Below, piece after piece: positions 46,490-58,832 of a stretch of DNA of 64,000 nucleotides (its first letter is position 1; each line of letters opens with the position of its first letter). This DNA is from Microstegium vimineum. Taxonomy: Eukaryota; Streptophyta; Magnoliopsida; Poales; Poaceae. The notes beneath the pieces were generated by a model. The model had not been told where the DNA came from and made no database searches. It saw nothing but the letters and a program-made list of their open reading frames with translations. A program made the position numbers and the translations under genes. Location of the stretch: the NCBI GenBank assembly GCA_022036555.1, contig CM039130.1, positions 16,947,937 through 17,011,936 on the forward strand, in the 5' to 3' direction.

Positions 46490-48006
46490 CACTACATGAA
46501 AACGGCGAGTTACCAAGTGCTAAATAAGTTACCGAGTGTCAGATATCGGGCAACACTCGGCAAAAAAAATACTCGGCAACTAATTAAATGTGGAGTGCCT
46601 AGTACTCAAAAAAAAAAACACTCGGCAAATTTATTTTTTTTGCCGAGTGCCGACTCTCGACAAAAAAATACACTCGGCACTTTACCACGAGGGCTAACGT
46701 CATCCCGCTCCCTTTAAGTTGTCGTGCCGAGTGTCAACCTGGCACTCGGTAACTTAATTAAGTTGTTTGAGTGCCAACCCTAGGCACTCGGCAACTTATT
46801 TAATTTTTTTTGTTTTTTGGCTCCCAATTTTTTGTGTGTGTGTTTAGTGAACTATTGTAAACAACATGTTCAAATTTGAAAGCTTTTTATTGCTTTTTGG
46901 TAGTTTTCCTTAGTTTATTTTATTTTCTTCAATTTTTCCACTTAATGTTCATGTGAACTGCAGGTGCATGAAATAATAGATTTCTTTCTTTCTAAAAATG
47001 TTATCCTTGTTTGTTAGTGTAAATGATGGCTAAATTCATGGTCTGTCTCGAAAGTTCGATCAACGTGTTCACGGGGCAACGTTGTCAACTTTGATGCTTA
47101 TAGTTTTTTAATTATATTAAATGCAAACAAATTCGGAAAATCACGAAACTTGAGCACGTGTTATGATCTCATCTGCGTATGTTGTGGTAAAAATTTGAAA
47201 AAGTTTCGAACACGTCGTCACGTACGTTGTTCACAAACCTCAAAGTCCACATATGATATCACTTGTGACGTTTGTAATGGATGTTTGTGATGCTATATGC
47301 ATATGATGGATTGTGAATGATGGATGTGATGATATATATGTGATTTGAATTGTGGATGCGATATATATGTGATTTGAATGATGGATGTGATGTATATGTG
47401 GTTTGAACGGTGAATGTGATATATATATATATATGTCTATTTTTGTCTCTGTATTGTTGGAAAGCAAAAAAACAAAAAAATAGTAAATTTTTTTATTTGC
47501 CGAGTGCCACACTAGACAACTAAATTAGTTGTCGAGTACAATTGCCATTGTACTCGACAACTCTGGGAAACAGAGCGCCTAAAAATACCAGTTTCCCAGA
47601 GTGTTGCACTCGGCAACTAATTATTAATAAACAAATAAAAAAATTAGTTGCCGAGTGCCAGGTGGCTGGCACTCAGAAACTATTTATTTAGTTGTCGAGT
47701 GTCAGACGGCTGGCACTCGGGAACTAAATTTTGGCAAAAAAAAATAAAAAAATTTAGTTGTCGAGTGCCTTCCACCTGGCACTCGGCAACTAATCCATCA
47801 AGGTTGACGGTCCAATTTTTTTTGCCGAGTGCTTGACTTGGCACTCGACAAATAAAATAGCACTCGGCAAATTAGTTGTCGAGTGCCCAAAATCTGACAC
47901 TTGGCAAATAAATTAGTTGCCGACCCGCTGTTTCCCGAGTGTGGCACTCAGCAAACCGTTTGCCGAGTGCCCCTAACACTTGGCAACTTGGCGATTTCCT
48001 GTAGTG
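46490..48006. mobile_element. Non-autonomous CACTA (En/Spm) element
   Basis: 1,517 bp bounded by CACTACATGAAAACGGCGAG and, inverted, CACTACAGGAAATCGCCAAG. Both ends carry many copies of GCACTCGGCAA/TTGCCGAGTGC, the subterminal binding repeats of this superfamily. The middle is AT-rich with GATGTGAT-type repeats near 47300-47430 and no transposase. Flanks do not show a matching 3-bp duplication (CAG versus AGT). Confidence 0.85.
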
Positions 48007-48056
48007 AGTGTGCAATCAGGACTCCAATGCAAACTCAAAAGAAATTTTGAATCCTT

Positions 48057-48425
48057 TGGGCCTTATTTGATACACATGTGTCTATCTCAAACCACATCTG
48101 TTGGAGTCTATTTGAACTAATTTCTACTCCAATCTACTTGGTTTGAGATAGATACATGTGCATCAAAAAAGTTCCAAACAAGACATTAAGTGGTTATTAT
48201 ATAAGGCCCACTAGTCTTAAGGTTTTCACTTTTTCATTTTGCGCATTCAAACAGGACCTTAGGCATGGTTTAGATGCGCATGTATCACTTTTAAACAATA
48301 TGTATTAGAGTGTATTTGAACTAATATCCACTTCAATCCATGTGCGTATTCAAACAAGGCCTTAAGTGGTTGATTATACAAGGCCCAGTAATCTCAAGGT
48401 TTTCACTATTTCATTTTCATCACAA
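48057..48425. repeat. Duplicated MITE-like inverted-repeat segment
   Basis: Unit 1 (about 48057-48250) has inverted arms: TTTGATACACATGTGTCTAT and, on the other side, GATAGATACATGTGCATCAA. Unit 2 (about 48250-48425) repeats the pattern with GTTTAGATGCGCATGTATCA and TCCATGTGCGTATTCAAACA. Each unit ends with similar TTAAGTGGTT...AAGGTTTTCAC text. GGGCCTTATTTG/CAAACAAGGCC termini resemble grass MITEs. The stretch to 48697 holds nothing else recognisable; an open frame at 48340-48753 has no domain. Confidence 0.6.
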
Positions 48426-48697
48426 TCTGTCATGGTCTGTCAGACCTAACCGAGGCGGAAGAGAAGCCCACAGGGACTGGCCAACGCGCGCGGGTGCGCG
48501 GACACCAGGCCAGCAACGCATGGGAGCATGCCACCAGTGCGCGGTCACTAGAGTTCCCACCAGCATAGGATCAGATAAGGATTACGGATGTAATGCAAAC
48601 TTGGTAATAAGAATTCGGGTGGAAATTGATTTCAATCTCTCCCGCTCTCTAGGCTGCCGCCAGGAGCACAAGGCCCGGCCTCCCACATCCCACGATT

Positions 48698-50130
48698 CAC
48701 TACGGAAACCCGCTCCTCGTCGAGCGCTAAGGGATTTGCTGACTATTTTTTAGACACTCGATAAATTTTTTTTTTGTCAAGTGCTAAAAACACTTTACCG
48801 AGTGTTTTTTTATACTCAGCAAGGAGGGAAAGAAGTTTTTTTATACTCGGCAAGGAGGGAAAGAAAAATTTTAGTGCACATTTTAAAGTAGTAAATTAAT
48901 TTAAATGAAAAAGTTTTCACCTATAAAGTTATATAACTCATAAAGATATACAATGTTTGTTTTGAACATTTTCTTCGTATGACAAAGTGAAAGTAACTTT
49001 ATTCACAAATCTTAAGTATCTCTCTAGTAGTTTATGAAACTACAAAAGAGATATATAAGATTTATGAACAATATTAGAAAGACTATGTCGATGAACAGAT
49101 GACCAAACAACCAAAATGAACTATATCGATCTAGAAAAGTTTTGAAAACATTATAGTTGACAACTTTTTTATTCAAAATCATATTGTCATGCAAAGCTGT
49201 GCTTGAATTTTAAAAATTAAAAATTTAAATTTTTCAAATGATATTGGATGGAAAAATAACCAAAATAAACATTGTAGATCTTGAAAGTTAATGAAACATT
49301 GTAGTTGATAACTTTTTTATTTGAAATCATATTATCATGGAAAACTGTGTTTGAATTTCAAAAATTTAAAATTTTCAAACGACCTCGAATAGAAAAACAA
49401 CCAAAATAAACATTGTAGATCTTGAAAAGTTATGAAACATTGTAGCTGACAAGTTTTTATTTAAAATCATACTGTCATACAAAACTGTGTTTGAAATTCA
49501 AAAAATTAAGATTCGAATTTTCCAAATGACCTCGGATCAAAAAACAACCAAAATAAACATCGTAGATCTTAAAAAGTTATGAAACATTGTAGTTGACAAC
49601 TTTTTTATTTGCAATCATCTTATCATGAAAAACTGCGTTTGAATTTTAAAATTTTAAAATTTAAATTTTGTAAACGATCTTGGAGGGAAAACATTCCTAT
49701 ATGAAAAGTGTAGATCTCAAAACAGTTATGAAACTTTATAGGTTATAATTTTCCTCAAACAAACAATTTACCCTCGATTTAGTATAATATGTGGGAACCT
49801 AATGAGAATCTAGACACAAGTGATAGTGTAGTGCAGTGGTTAGGGGAGGAGACGCACGAGGGAGAGGTCACTGGTTTGAATCCTGTTGGCCATGAAAAAT
49901 GCCACGAGTTGCGACAGAGATGGTCCGACGTAGGTGATGACAACCTCCTCCAATTAATTTTTTTTGCTATTTGTTTAGGGTTTTTTTTCTTTTCAACTTT
50001 GTCAAGTGTCAGACACTCAGCAATTACCGATTGCATAACAAAAGACACTCGACAAAGACAGCTTTACCGATAAGTTTTTTCTGAGTGCCCTTTGACAAAT
50101 GTCTCGGCAAAGAAGGCGTCTCCGGTAGAG
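48698..50130. mobile_element. Older non-autonomous CACTA element
   Basis: Left end CACTACGGAAACCCG, right end (inverted) CTCTACCGGAGACGCC, flanked by a 3-bp duplication ATT (48695-48697 and 50131-50133), as CACTA elements make. Degenerate CACTCGGCAA/GCCGAGTG repeats lie at both ends. A tandem array fills the centre. The right terminus has lost the canonical CACTA by one base change, so it is probably immobile. Confidence 0.75.
49080..49760. repeat. Tandem repeat of about 147 bp within the CACTA element
   Basis: Five units recognisable from the phrase ACATTGTAGATCTTGAAAAG, at about 49124, 49271, 49412, 49559 and 49708 (spacings 147, 141, 147 and 149). Each unit also contains CAACTTTTTTATTTGAAATC and an AAACTGTGTTTGAATTT phrase. 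Very AT-rich, no coding potential. Confidence 0.8.
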
Positions 50131-50612
50131 ATTACTACCTAGGAAGCCTCACCAGTTCCCACACATTCCCAATACAATTTATGTTGAAATGAGGCCCTCA
50201 TGTTCATACAACGTAGTCACCGGTCAATAATCGGTATATCCACCATTAGGATCGATCTTTCTGATCAATTATAAGTAGAAATTAGCAAACGTATCCGTAC
50301 GTTGAAAGCTAACGTTGATGGAAAATACAGGGACATTAGTGAAATTAGTCACGAAAAATTTAATATATTTATCTCTATCATGAACCTAAAATAGAATTCT
50401 TATAGAAGATCAATGGTTTTCGAGTTGGGTAGCATACATGACCGCTAACACCAAATTTAGCTCTGTCCAAAATATATGAAAATATTTATACCATATTAAA
50501 TAAAATAATATATACAGGTGGTCAAATACCATCTAAATTATGAAATACACAAACAATGAAGTAATAAGCCTAAAATGAAATCAATAATGTAATATGTATT
50601 AGTAAATAAAAA
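50131..50612. other. AT-rich spacer
   Basis: No coding, RNA or transposon feature recognised in this stretch. Confidence 0.5.
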
Positions 50613-51536
50613 TATGCGTAGCTCGCTGAAGTGTGGCCAGGGCCACGTCACCCGAAATATGTTGCTCGTCTGATTTAGCAGTGAACGCTCAGGATTTGCC
50701 AGAGGTGCTTTAGTTAGAATTTGCTTCCTTTTCGTTTAAGGTGTTTCTTCGTGTTTTAAGGTTGCTTTGTCAGCTACGGAAGAGGATCAGTAATGCCGGC
50801 TTCTGATTCGTTGTAGACCACATCTAATATGCTCCGCCTTGCCCCGACCTCTCCTCCGCTTTTTTCCTCTGCTCTTCTGGACCGCACTCCGCCCGCGTTG
50901 TACTGACTCGCCTCGTCTTCGCCGCCCCCTTCCTGTCGTCCGTCGGCGATTGCCTCACCTTCTCCGTTGTCGACCGCCTTGTCTCCTCCGTCGCCGCTCT
51001 TCCTTCGTTCGCTCTGACTTCTTCTCGTCACGTGCGTGGGCTACCCGTACCCTTCTTTCGATGATGGGCTAGGGTCTTAGAGGTCCTCGCGTTTGGGGGC
51101 GCCTTGCGGCCCAGCGGGATTTGCCGGATCTTGGATCTATAGATCAGTGTCGTTTTGTTTTCCCTTTCGATCTATGGCTGCTAGCGTCGTTGTGATTTAC
51201 GCATCTTCTTTTGCCAGGGGTGGCCATGCCTTTCCTTTGTTGCTGTTCTTCAAGGATCCGGTTGTACGGAGTTTCGAGATGCGTAGCTGCCTGAAGTGTG
51301 GCCAGGGTCACGTCACCCGAAATATGTTGCTCGTCCGATTTAGCAGTGAACGCTCAGGATTTGCCAGAAGTGCTTTGGTTAGAATTTGCTTCCTTTTCGT
51401 TTATGGTGCTTCTTCGTGTTTTAAGGTTGGTTTGTCAGCTTCTGAAGAGGATCAGTGCGACCACATCTAATGTGCTCTGCCTTGCCCCGACCTCTCCTCC
51501 GCTTTTTCCTCTGCTCTTCTGGACCGCACTCTGCCC
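50613..51536. repeat. Direct duplication of an unidentified segment
   Basis: 50613-50895 and 51279-51536 are two copies of one sequence, beginning ATGCGTAGCT(G/C) and ending CTTCTGGACCGCACTC(C/T)GCCCG. They differ at scattered bases and by a 25-bp piece present only in the first. The second copy is cut at its end by the Tekay LTR at 51538. The 380 bp between them are GC-rich in their first half. The open frame 51093-51470 includes a cysteine pair (CLKCGQGHVTR) but no family is recognisable. It might be part of a retroelement 5' region or a captured gene piece. Confidence 0.6.
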
Positions 51537-51537
51537 G

Positions 51538-54480
51538 TGTCACACCTGTTTTTAAAAACAAAAATAAGTGCATAAAAGGCTTATGTGCATCTCAGGAATA
51601 GTCACACACATGAATTGACAAATTATAAAAGTACCATCACAGTGCTTATTACATAGCGAATGAATATTCAATATAGAGTCTTAAACAAATAAAAGTTTAA
51701 CTAAACGACAACTCCTGCGGAAGCTCCAAAAGGGATTGGTTGACTGGTTGACTCCAAAACTAGTACTCATTACGGTAATCATCAATCCAATCTTCATCTG
51801 TGGTATTTGAATGCAATGGTGAGCACACACGTACTCAACAAATATAACACGAGGTTCATGAAGCTCAAAAGGATATGTATGGTTCATAGCGGTAAGCATT
51901 TTAAGTAGATCAAGTTTATATTAATATCAACAATTGCCAAGGTAATGCATAAGCTCAAATATCCATGATCATAAAGTAAATGACAATGATACAATAAATA
52001 AATAACAACTTGTATAGATAACATAGAAATAAGAACCCAATAATTCTGTGAGTTTTCCGAGCCGCTCGTGTCCGTGAGCACGGCTATCATGATAGTTTTT
52101 AACTCTGATCAGAGGTGTACAACTTTACCCACGAGTCGTGTTGCCCAGATACCCGAGTTTATAACCCCCAAAACACTGACAAGGTGAGCGGGTAGGTTAC
52201 ACTATGAAACCTTTCAAGGGTTCGTCTAACAAGTTAGGGCCGCAAGGTTCATGACAGGGGGATATAGAGCCAACCTGTCTAAGGAACACTCCATCTCGGT
52301 TATGCTCCTAGATTAGGAACCACACTATACCCGTCTCGCCACTCCCCGTTTGCGCCATAAAGGTAACCATTGAACGAGCTAGAAAAGGTCCCCATACTAG
52401 GTTAAAGCCAGAGCCATATAGCCCCCGTGGTTGTACTGTATATCCCAGCTTTTGCCCCCAGATAAGCTCATATAATCCAATGTTGATAAAAAGCGAGTTT
52501 TATCATTATTGCATATAGTCATTAACAAATTAAGATCATATACATCCGGTTTGAGCGCTAGCAATACTAATCATATAAGGTGGATCAAATCATAGGTTAC
52601 AAGGTAATCAGGATATCAATCTCTAGGATGAAACTTTGGTAAACAAGGGATATCATGCATATGAATTATATTAATTGTGAATAGGACAACAAGGATAATC
52701 CCATGTTATACTTGCCTTCTTCGAAGTACTCCTGCTGGTCCTACTGATCTTGATCAAAGAAAAACTCTGGTTCCTCAACGGGTTGCTCAACGTCTATACC
52801 GATCATCAAACAACACCATACAACCAACGGGCAAACATACACGAAGCAAACAAAGCTATAATTAGAACAATACACCAACTGTAAGAAAACAAGATTAAAA
52901 GTTTATAAAAATAATCTACGTATTGCTACGATCACAACGATGTTTCATGCACGAAAAACAGAGCTAAAACGACGAAGTTATGAATTAAACAAGTTTTCCT
53001 ATACAAAGATATTAATTTAAATCTAATCAAGAAATTAAACTTTTTCAAAACTAACTAACAGTAGTATTAACATAAATAGAATTTTATTACGAATCTAACG
53101 CACCTTGAACGGATCAAAACGGATTTAAAACGAGCAAGGTATGGGGTTTTCAAATTCAGTGGAAACACTGTGAATAATGATTTTCCATTTATTTTTAATT
53201 AAAAAAAATCCGATAGAGAAATACGCTTTCAAAATGGAAAAGCGTATTTAGGCTCTACGCCAAGGACGACGGGTTGAGCCTTAAGAGTTTCCAGGGTCTC
53301 TTAAGCAAAAAGGCCAAGGCGAAGGGGTATCTTTGCCTGAGATCCGTGCAATCGACGGTGGACGGTTCGGATTAGAAAGGGGAGGGATTGGGAGGCGCCG
53401 GTCAGCCGCAGAACAGACGGCACGGCGGCTCGCCCCTCGCCATGGCCGAGCGGTGGAAGCTCGCCGGTGATAGTAGATAGGCACCCACGGATCACCAAAT
53501 GACGCACCGAGGGTACCGTTAGAAAGAGGAGAGTGCCGCGAGTTCACCTCGGGTTATCGCGCGGACAGAGGTGATCGAGAAGAGACGGTTGGCGTGACGA
53601 GGCGGCTCGGAGGTCCCTGCTTGCGGTGACTGGGCGGTGAGGTCAATGAAACGCGGATTTGAGCACGGTAAGAAGTTCACGGGGTGTTGTACCTAGGTCT
53701 AGAGGAAGGGGAAGGCCCGAGGGTGACAGCGGAGCTCGAACTCGCTCCAATGGTGATGGCGGGCGGTGTGGAGCTCGAAGACGCATTGCGGGGCGAGGGC
53801 AAGGCGATGGCGGCGATTAGGTGGGAAAAGGGAGGCGGTATGGAAAACCTAAGGCTTATAGCGCGTCCAGAACACGGATATGGAAGGATCCAGGGAGGTA
53901 GGGATTTGATTGCTGGGATTTTGGGATTCGGCAATCCGACTCGAGCTCGGCTCGGCAGGAGCAGGGGAGAGGAGGGCGCTGACATGCGGACCCGCTTTGT
54001 CAGCGGTAGGGAGAGGAGAAGAAAGGGGTGCGGGCGCTCCCACTCGGCTGGCTGGGCCGGTCGCAAGGAAAGGAAGGGAGGGGATGCTGGGTCGAGTCGG
54101 CCGGGTTGGGTCGAGCAAGGAGATGGACTGATGAGGGAGGAGGCCTGCGGGAGTAAAGGAAGAGGCCAAGGAGCTGGGCCAATCAGGTCAGAAAGGAGAA
54201 AACGAGGGAGAAGAAAAGAAATAGCTTTCGCAATTTCCAGAACTTGATTTTTCAAAAGATTTTTGAAATCCCTTTCGAAAACAGGTTTGACTTCTTTTCA
54301 AAACCACTCAGAACAGAAATAAGAATGCACCAGCATGCAACACACAACATGTTCCTAAATGATATTTTTATTTTCACCAAATCGTTATTTATTTTTGACT
54401 AGATTAAATGCATGAACAGGAATTGCATAAAAGAGACAATTTCATACTATTTTGAAATCATGCAAATTTGGGGTGTTACA
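51538..54480 (-). repeat. 3' LTR of Tekay element G
   Basis: 2,943-bp LTR, minus strand. The GC-rich middle third (53280-54250) bears little resemblance to that of element E, and the flanking thirds align. Long open frames in 53677-54255 on both strands are GC-driven and show no domain. Confidence 0.85.
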
Positions 54481-54499
54481 AATCTACCCCCTTAAAAGA

Positions 54500-55396
54500 A
54501 TCTCGTCCTCGATATTAGCTAGCTTACTCAAACAACTGCGGGTATGATTTCCTCAGATCATCTTCTCTTTCCCATGTTGCTTCTGCCTCAGAATATCAAT
54601 TCCACTGAACCTTACACATCTTAATTACTCTGCTTCTGGTTACTTTGTCTGCTGTTTCAAGAATCTTAACCGGATACTCTTCATAAGTCAAATCATCAGC
54701 AACATTAAGATGATCCAGAGGTATTTTGTCTTCTGGTACTCGCAAACACTTCTTAAGTTGAGACACATGAAACACATCGTGAACTCCAGATAAATTCTCA
54801 GGCAGTTCTAACTGGTAAGCAATTTCACCATGTCTGGCTAAAACTTTAAACGGTCCAACATACCTTGGTGCTAGTTTACCTTTCATGTTAAACCTTTTCA
54901 CACTTCTCATTGGTGATACCTTCAAATAGACATAATCACCAATATTAAAGGACAAGTCTCTTCTTCTATTATCAGCATAACTCTTCTGTCTCGACTATGC
55001 TATTCTCAAACTTTCTCGGATCACTTTCACACGATCCTCGGCATCTCTATGTACATCAGCCCCAAACACTTGTGTCTCACATGTTTGATTCCAAAACAAA
55101 GGTGGTCTACACTTACGACCATACAATGCCTCAAATGGTGCCATCTTGATGCTCTGCTGAGAGCTGTTGTTGTATGAGAACTCGGATAAGGCAAACTCTG
55201 ATCCCAACTAGTACCATACTGCAGTGCACAAGCTCTCAACATATCTTCCAATATCTGATTAGTTCTTTCAGTTTGACCATCTGTTTGAGGATGATATGCA
55301 GTGCTAAAATTCAACTTGGTTCCCAAAGAACTATGTACCTTTTCCCAAAAGTTTGAGGTGAACTGAGTACCTCTGTCAGACACAATTGTTGATATT
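54500..55396 (-). pseudogene. Integrase C-terminal half of Tekay element G
   Basis: Minus strand from 55396: VSDRGTQFTSNFWEKVHSSLG and STAYHPQTDGQTERTNQILEDM contain the second catalytic Asp and the Glu of the integrase DDE triad. A frameshift at about 55205 leads to ALSEFSYNNSSQQSIKMAPFEALYGR. A stop precedes the GPF/Y domain region (LAPRYVGPFKVLARHGEIAY, then LPENLSGVHDVFHVSQLKKC) at 54596-54955, and a TGA splits the last 30 codons (KVQWN, stop, YSEAEATWERED). A chromodomain is expected at the end of chromoviral integrases; only VIKMCKVQWN-type text is seen. The remnant is inactive. Confidence 0.85.
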
Positions 55397-57784
55397 TCTT
55401 AACATCACTTTGAATACTAGGTTGTCATCCCCAGCATAGCGCTAGGAATGTACGGTGGTATTTATGAATGTAAAGGCTCTCTAGAAATGTACACTGAGTA
55501 TAGGTTTGCTATCTGAAATGTGACTTTCCTTTTACCTAATGTGAATTTTGCCACTGGAATCTGGGTTGTAACTTTCAGACCTAGAATATAACTTTGCTAT
55601 AGGGATATTATATTCTGTTTCCTCTTGCTATAAACTGATTTCATGTTTCTTCTGCGGTAAAATGAAATAAATTATAGCACGGGAGTGGTAATGGGCTCCT
55701 GTATTTATGCTGAAGTATCTGAATGAATGAAGTTTTTGGAACAATCTAGTCCCTTATTCTAAGAAAAATACCTTTCTGCCATAAGGAAACTATCTACCAA
55801 AGTAAATGACATTTTATCTTTTGCACGACTGTAGATAACTACTATAATGTTTACACAATACATTTTCAAAAACATTGCAATGTTTCCTTCGCTTCAACAC
55901 ATGTCTGTTTTGCCTGACACATCATGTCCTTACTATTTGGTTACATGCGTGAATGTGTGCTTTGTCGAAATTGTTTGGAAATTATCAGAGTTTCAAGGGA
56001 GCTTCAGCTGCATCTTAGACTTTACGAAGTCTAGATTCCTCTCCTGATCATCATGGTCTTTAGTCTGCACTGTTGTACCTCAGCAAAAAATGGTCTACCT
56101 CCTAAGGCAGCACTTCTGGATAAATGCAAGGTATGGTTCAGTCTGTTTGGATCCCATCTTATCACTGCCCATCTGCTAGGCAGAAATCCATTTATTGCAA
56201 TCCTGTGTCTCCAGTATTACAGGGCACACTGAAGAAGCATAGAAGGGCTTCGTTCATCTGCAAAACAAAATCTCCATGGCGGCTTACAATATTTAGAACA
56301 TAGAGCACCTACATGATGCAGTGAATCAGCTCCTTGCTGCTCTACAAGACAACCGGGCCAGTATCACAGAAATGTTCCACGAATTCATGGACTCCAAGGT
56401 GACCAATTCATGGACTCAAAGGTACATTAGAAAAAATCTCTGTTACTTCCCACATGTTTACTGAACAATCACTATTACAATCAAATGTAATGATACCTGC
56501 AGATTCAATACCTGTCCACGTACATCAAAACTGAATCACCAACCGCGAGACCAAGCCAGCGGCCTTTGACAGAAAAACCAAGCGGTTCTCACCATCCAGC
56601 TACAGCACCAAGCAATTTGACACATTCATCAAAAACATGCGCCCGAACTTAGTAGGTCCTGCCACCATTCTCAGTAATTACTAAAACTAGGCATACTTCA
56701 TAAACTTGCTTCTGCTACCAAGCATCCTAATATTGAAACAACAGATATACCGATGAAATTAGGGCAATTCGGATACAAAGGGACCAGCGGCACCTCAAGA
56801 TACTATGCACCTTGTATATGTAACCTTTGTATGGTGCAGATCCTAGAAAACCATGTAATGCGCGGCAAAACCTATTTGTAATACCTCTGCATCAGTGTAT
56901 TGCAAATACTACTATATTGATATGCAACTTATGCCTATATCTATATATTTAGTTATACATATCATCTACCTTCGTATGCACGAGATGGCGCGTGCCCCTT
57001 CACTAGTGGGTTATGAAAATTCAGTCCATTCTAGAGCACACGATAAGCGATGGCATATGTGCATGTATATTTCATATGTATAAATCAGATACCATATACT
57101 CACATGAAAAGGCAGCTGGCCGGCAAGTGATTCGTAGGCCACATGTGGAAAATAAAATACTTTTTTTGATTGAATATAATAATCAATCATTTTTCCATGT
57201 CAAAAAATGACGTGGTGATTATTGAAAAGGAGAAAGAAAAAGATGATGACATGCAAATATATATGCATGTGCCGAAACAAGTTGGACTAAACTTTCATAC
57301 GGCACCTGCAGAAAGAAATATATAGGTAACCATGCAGCGTGCAGTCAGTTGCACAGGAACTGAGGAAGTGTTATCATATTTCCTTAATCACTGCAAGTAA
57401 AAACAGAAAAACAATAAATAAATAGTAAATGATCCAAATCCTAGGCAGAGAGGGAACTATTGTGCGCGCTTGGTATACATTTAAACACTAGGTGAGTACG
57501 CGTGCATTGCGATTTGAATAAAAAATCATAAAATTATATGATTCATTGTGCAAAGCTAATATGAAGTGTGTTTGCCACGGCTCCTCTTGAGGGGCTTCTC
57601 TGGAAGAGCCGGAGGTATTTTGGAGAAGCCACAATTTATGGCTCATCAAAATCAGTTCTAGCTCCTCTGTTTTTTACTTAAAAAAAGGCCACCTTCAGAA
57701 AAAACATTTTGTACAGCTCCTTCAAAGGAGCTAGTGCTCCCTCAGGTGCAATGGGCAATGATTGAGGAAGCTGCTCGAACGGCC
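55397..57784. other. Unannotated spacer
   Basis: No transposon termini or full gene recognised. One stretch at about 56302-56420 reads like a short coding exon (see findings). A 150-bp region at 57575-57740 is rich in GGAGCT/AGCTCC words and may be a small inverted-repeat element, but I could not define its ends. Confidence 0.4.
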
Positions 57785-58832
57785 CCTATGTAGTGAAAGT
57801 AGATGGGTCAGGGCCGCGAGAGGACGTCATCGTCGCAGGGTCAATGGGGGCAGCCGGTAGAGTCGGCTCGGGATCACCCCAATCGGCATCTTCTTGCTCC
57901 TTCTCCATGAAGATGCTAGTGCCCAAATCATCCTCACTTGCATGCTCAAAAGCAGTCGAAATACAAGGCAGTCTCATTGAAAGTCACCTCACAAGTCTCC
58001 ATCACTCGGTTAGTCTCAAGGTTAAGTACACGATAAGCACGAGAATGAGATGCATAAACGAAAAAGATACCGTCAGAAGACCATGACTCAAACTTGTCCA
58101 GCTTACCTTGTTTGAGGATGAAGCACATAAAACCGAACACCCTTAGGTGACTTACCTTGGGTGGCCTCCCAAATCGCAACTCATAAGAAGTCTTTTTCTT
58201 GAAAGCCCGAAGAAAAATGCGATGGAGACATAACAATCAAAATTTATCGCTTCGTCCCAATACCTCCTAGGTATCCTATGCTCATCGTGCATCGCCCAAG
58301 CCATCTCAACAAGGGTCCAATTCTTGCGTTCAACAACGCCATTCTGCTGGGGAGTGTAAGGAGAGGAAAACTGGTGGTCGAGACCCAAAGAAGAGCAAAG
58401 GTTGTCAAATTTAGCATTCTTGAATTGGGAGCCATTGTCACTGTGTATCGCTCTCATGGCATGCTTAGGTAGCTCATTTTGCAACCTCAAAATTAGATCT
58501 CGAACATAAAAAAAGCCTTATCCTTACTCTCAAAAAAGAGCACCCAAGAGTATCATGGGTAGTCATCAACGACTACAACCACATACTGCTTCCCTCCCTC
58601 CGACCTAACCCGAGCTAGACCTACTGTGTCCATGTGTAAGAGCTCACCGGGTTGTTAGATCATAATCTGGGTCATAGGAGGATGGGAAGCGGCAACCATC
58701 TTGTCGTGTCTGCTAGGATGGCAAACTAAGTATTTCTTGAACTTCAGCTTAGGCAATCCTTGGATAAGGTCTATTGATCTAAGCCTTGCAAGAAAGTCGA
58801 AACTCAGATGTCCCAGTCTCTTATGTCACTTC
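57785..58832 (-). pseudogene. Ty1/copia integrase fragment
   Basis: Minus-strand remains of a copia pol. From about 58790 down come the zinc-binding and N-terminal part (degenerate), then AIHSDNGSQFKNAKF, SPYTPQQNGVVERKNWTL (integrase Asp and Glu) and DEHRIPRRYWDEAINFDCYV. A frameshift near 58200 is followed by TSYELRFGRPPKVSHLRVFG, LDKFESWSSDGIFFVYASHS, RVMETCEVTFNETA and an acidic linker towards RT. No LTRs, protease or RT are present. It is cut at 58833 by the LTR of element D. The family differs from the SIRE elements in this window; the exact clade is uncertain. Confidence 0.82.

Larger units (their letters stand above)
51538..55396 (-). mobile_element. Tekay (Del) chromovirus element G, 3' part
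   Basis: Minus strand: the end of integrase (55396-54596), a polypurine tract (AAGGGGGTAGATT) and a 2.94-kb LTR (54480-51538) with TGTAACACCCC start and TGTGACA end. The 5' part of the element is missing beyond 55396, where the sequence changes abruptly to unrelated DNA. Same family as element E. Confidence 0.88.

Noticed and set aside
49124..49740. The regular 147-bp array considered as a CRISPR-like array
   Set aside because: Whole units are repeated without unique spacers, the genome is a plant, and the array lies within a CACTA element.
53677..54255. Overlapping long open frames on both strands in the Tekay G LTR
   Set aside because: GC-rich LTR middle third with no start context, domain or splice signal; both strands open equally.
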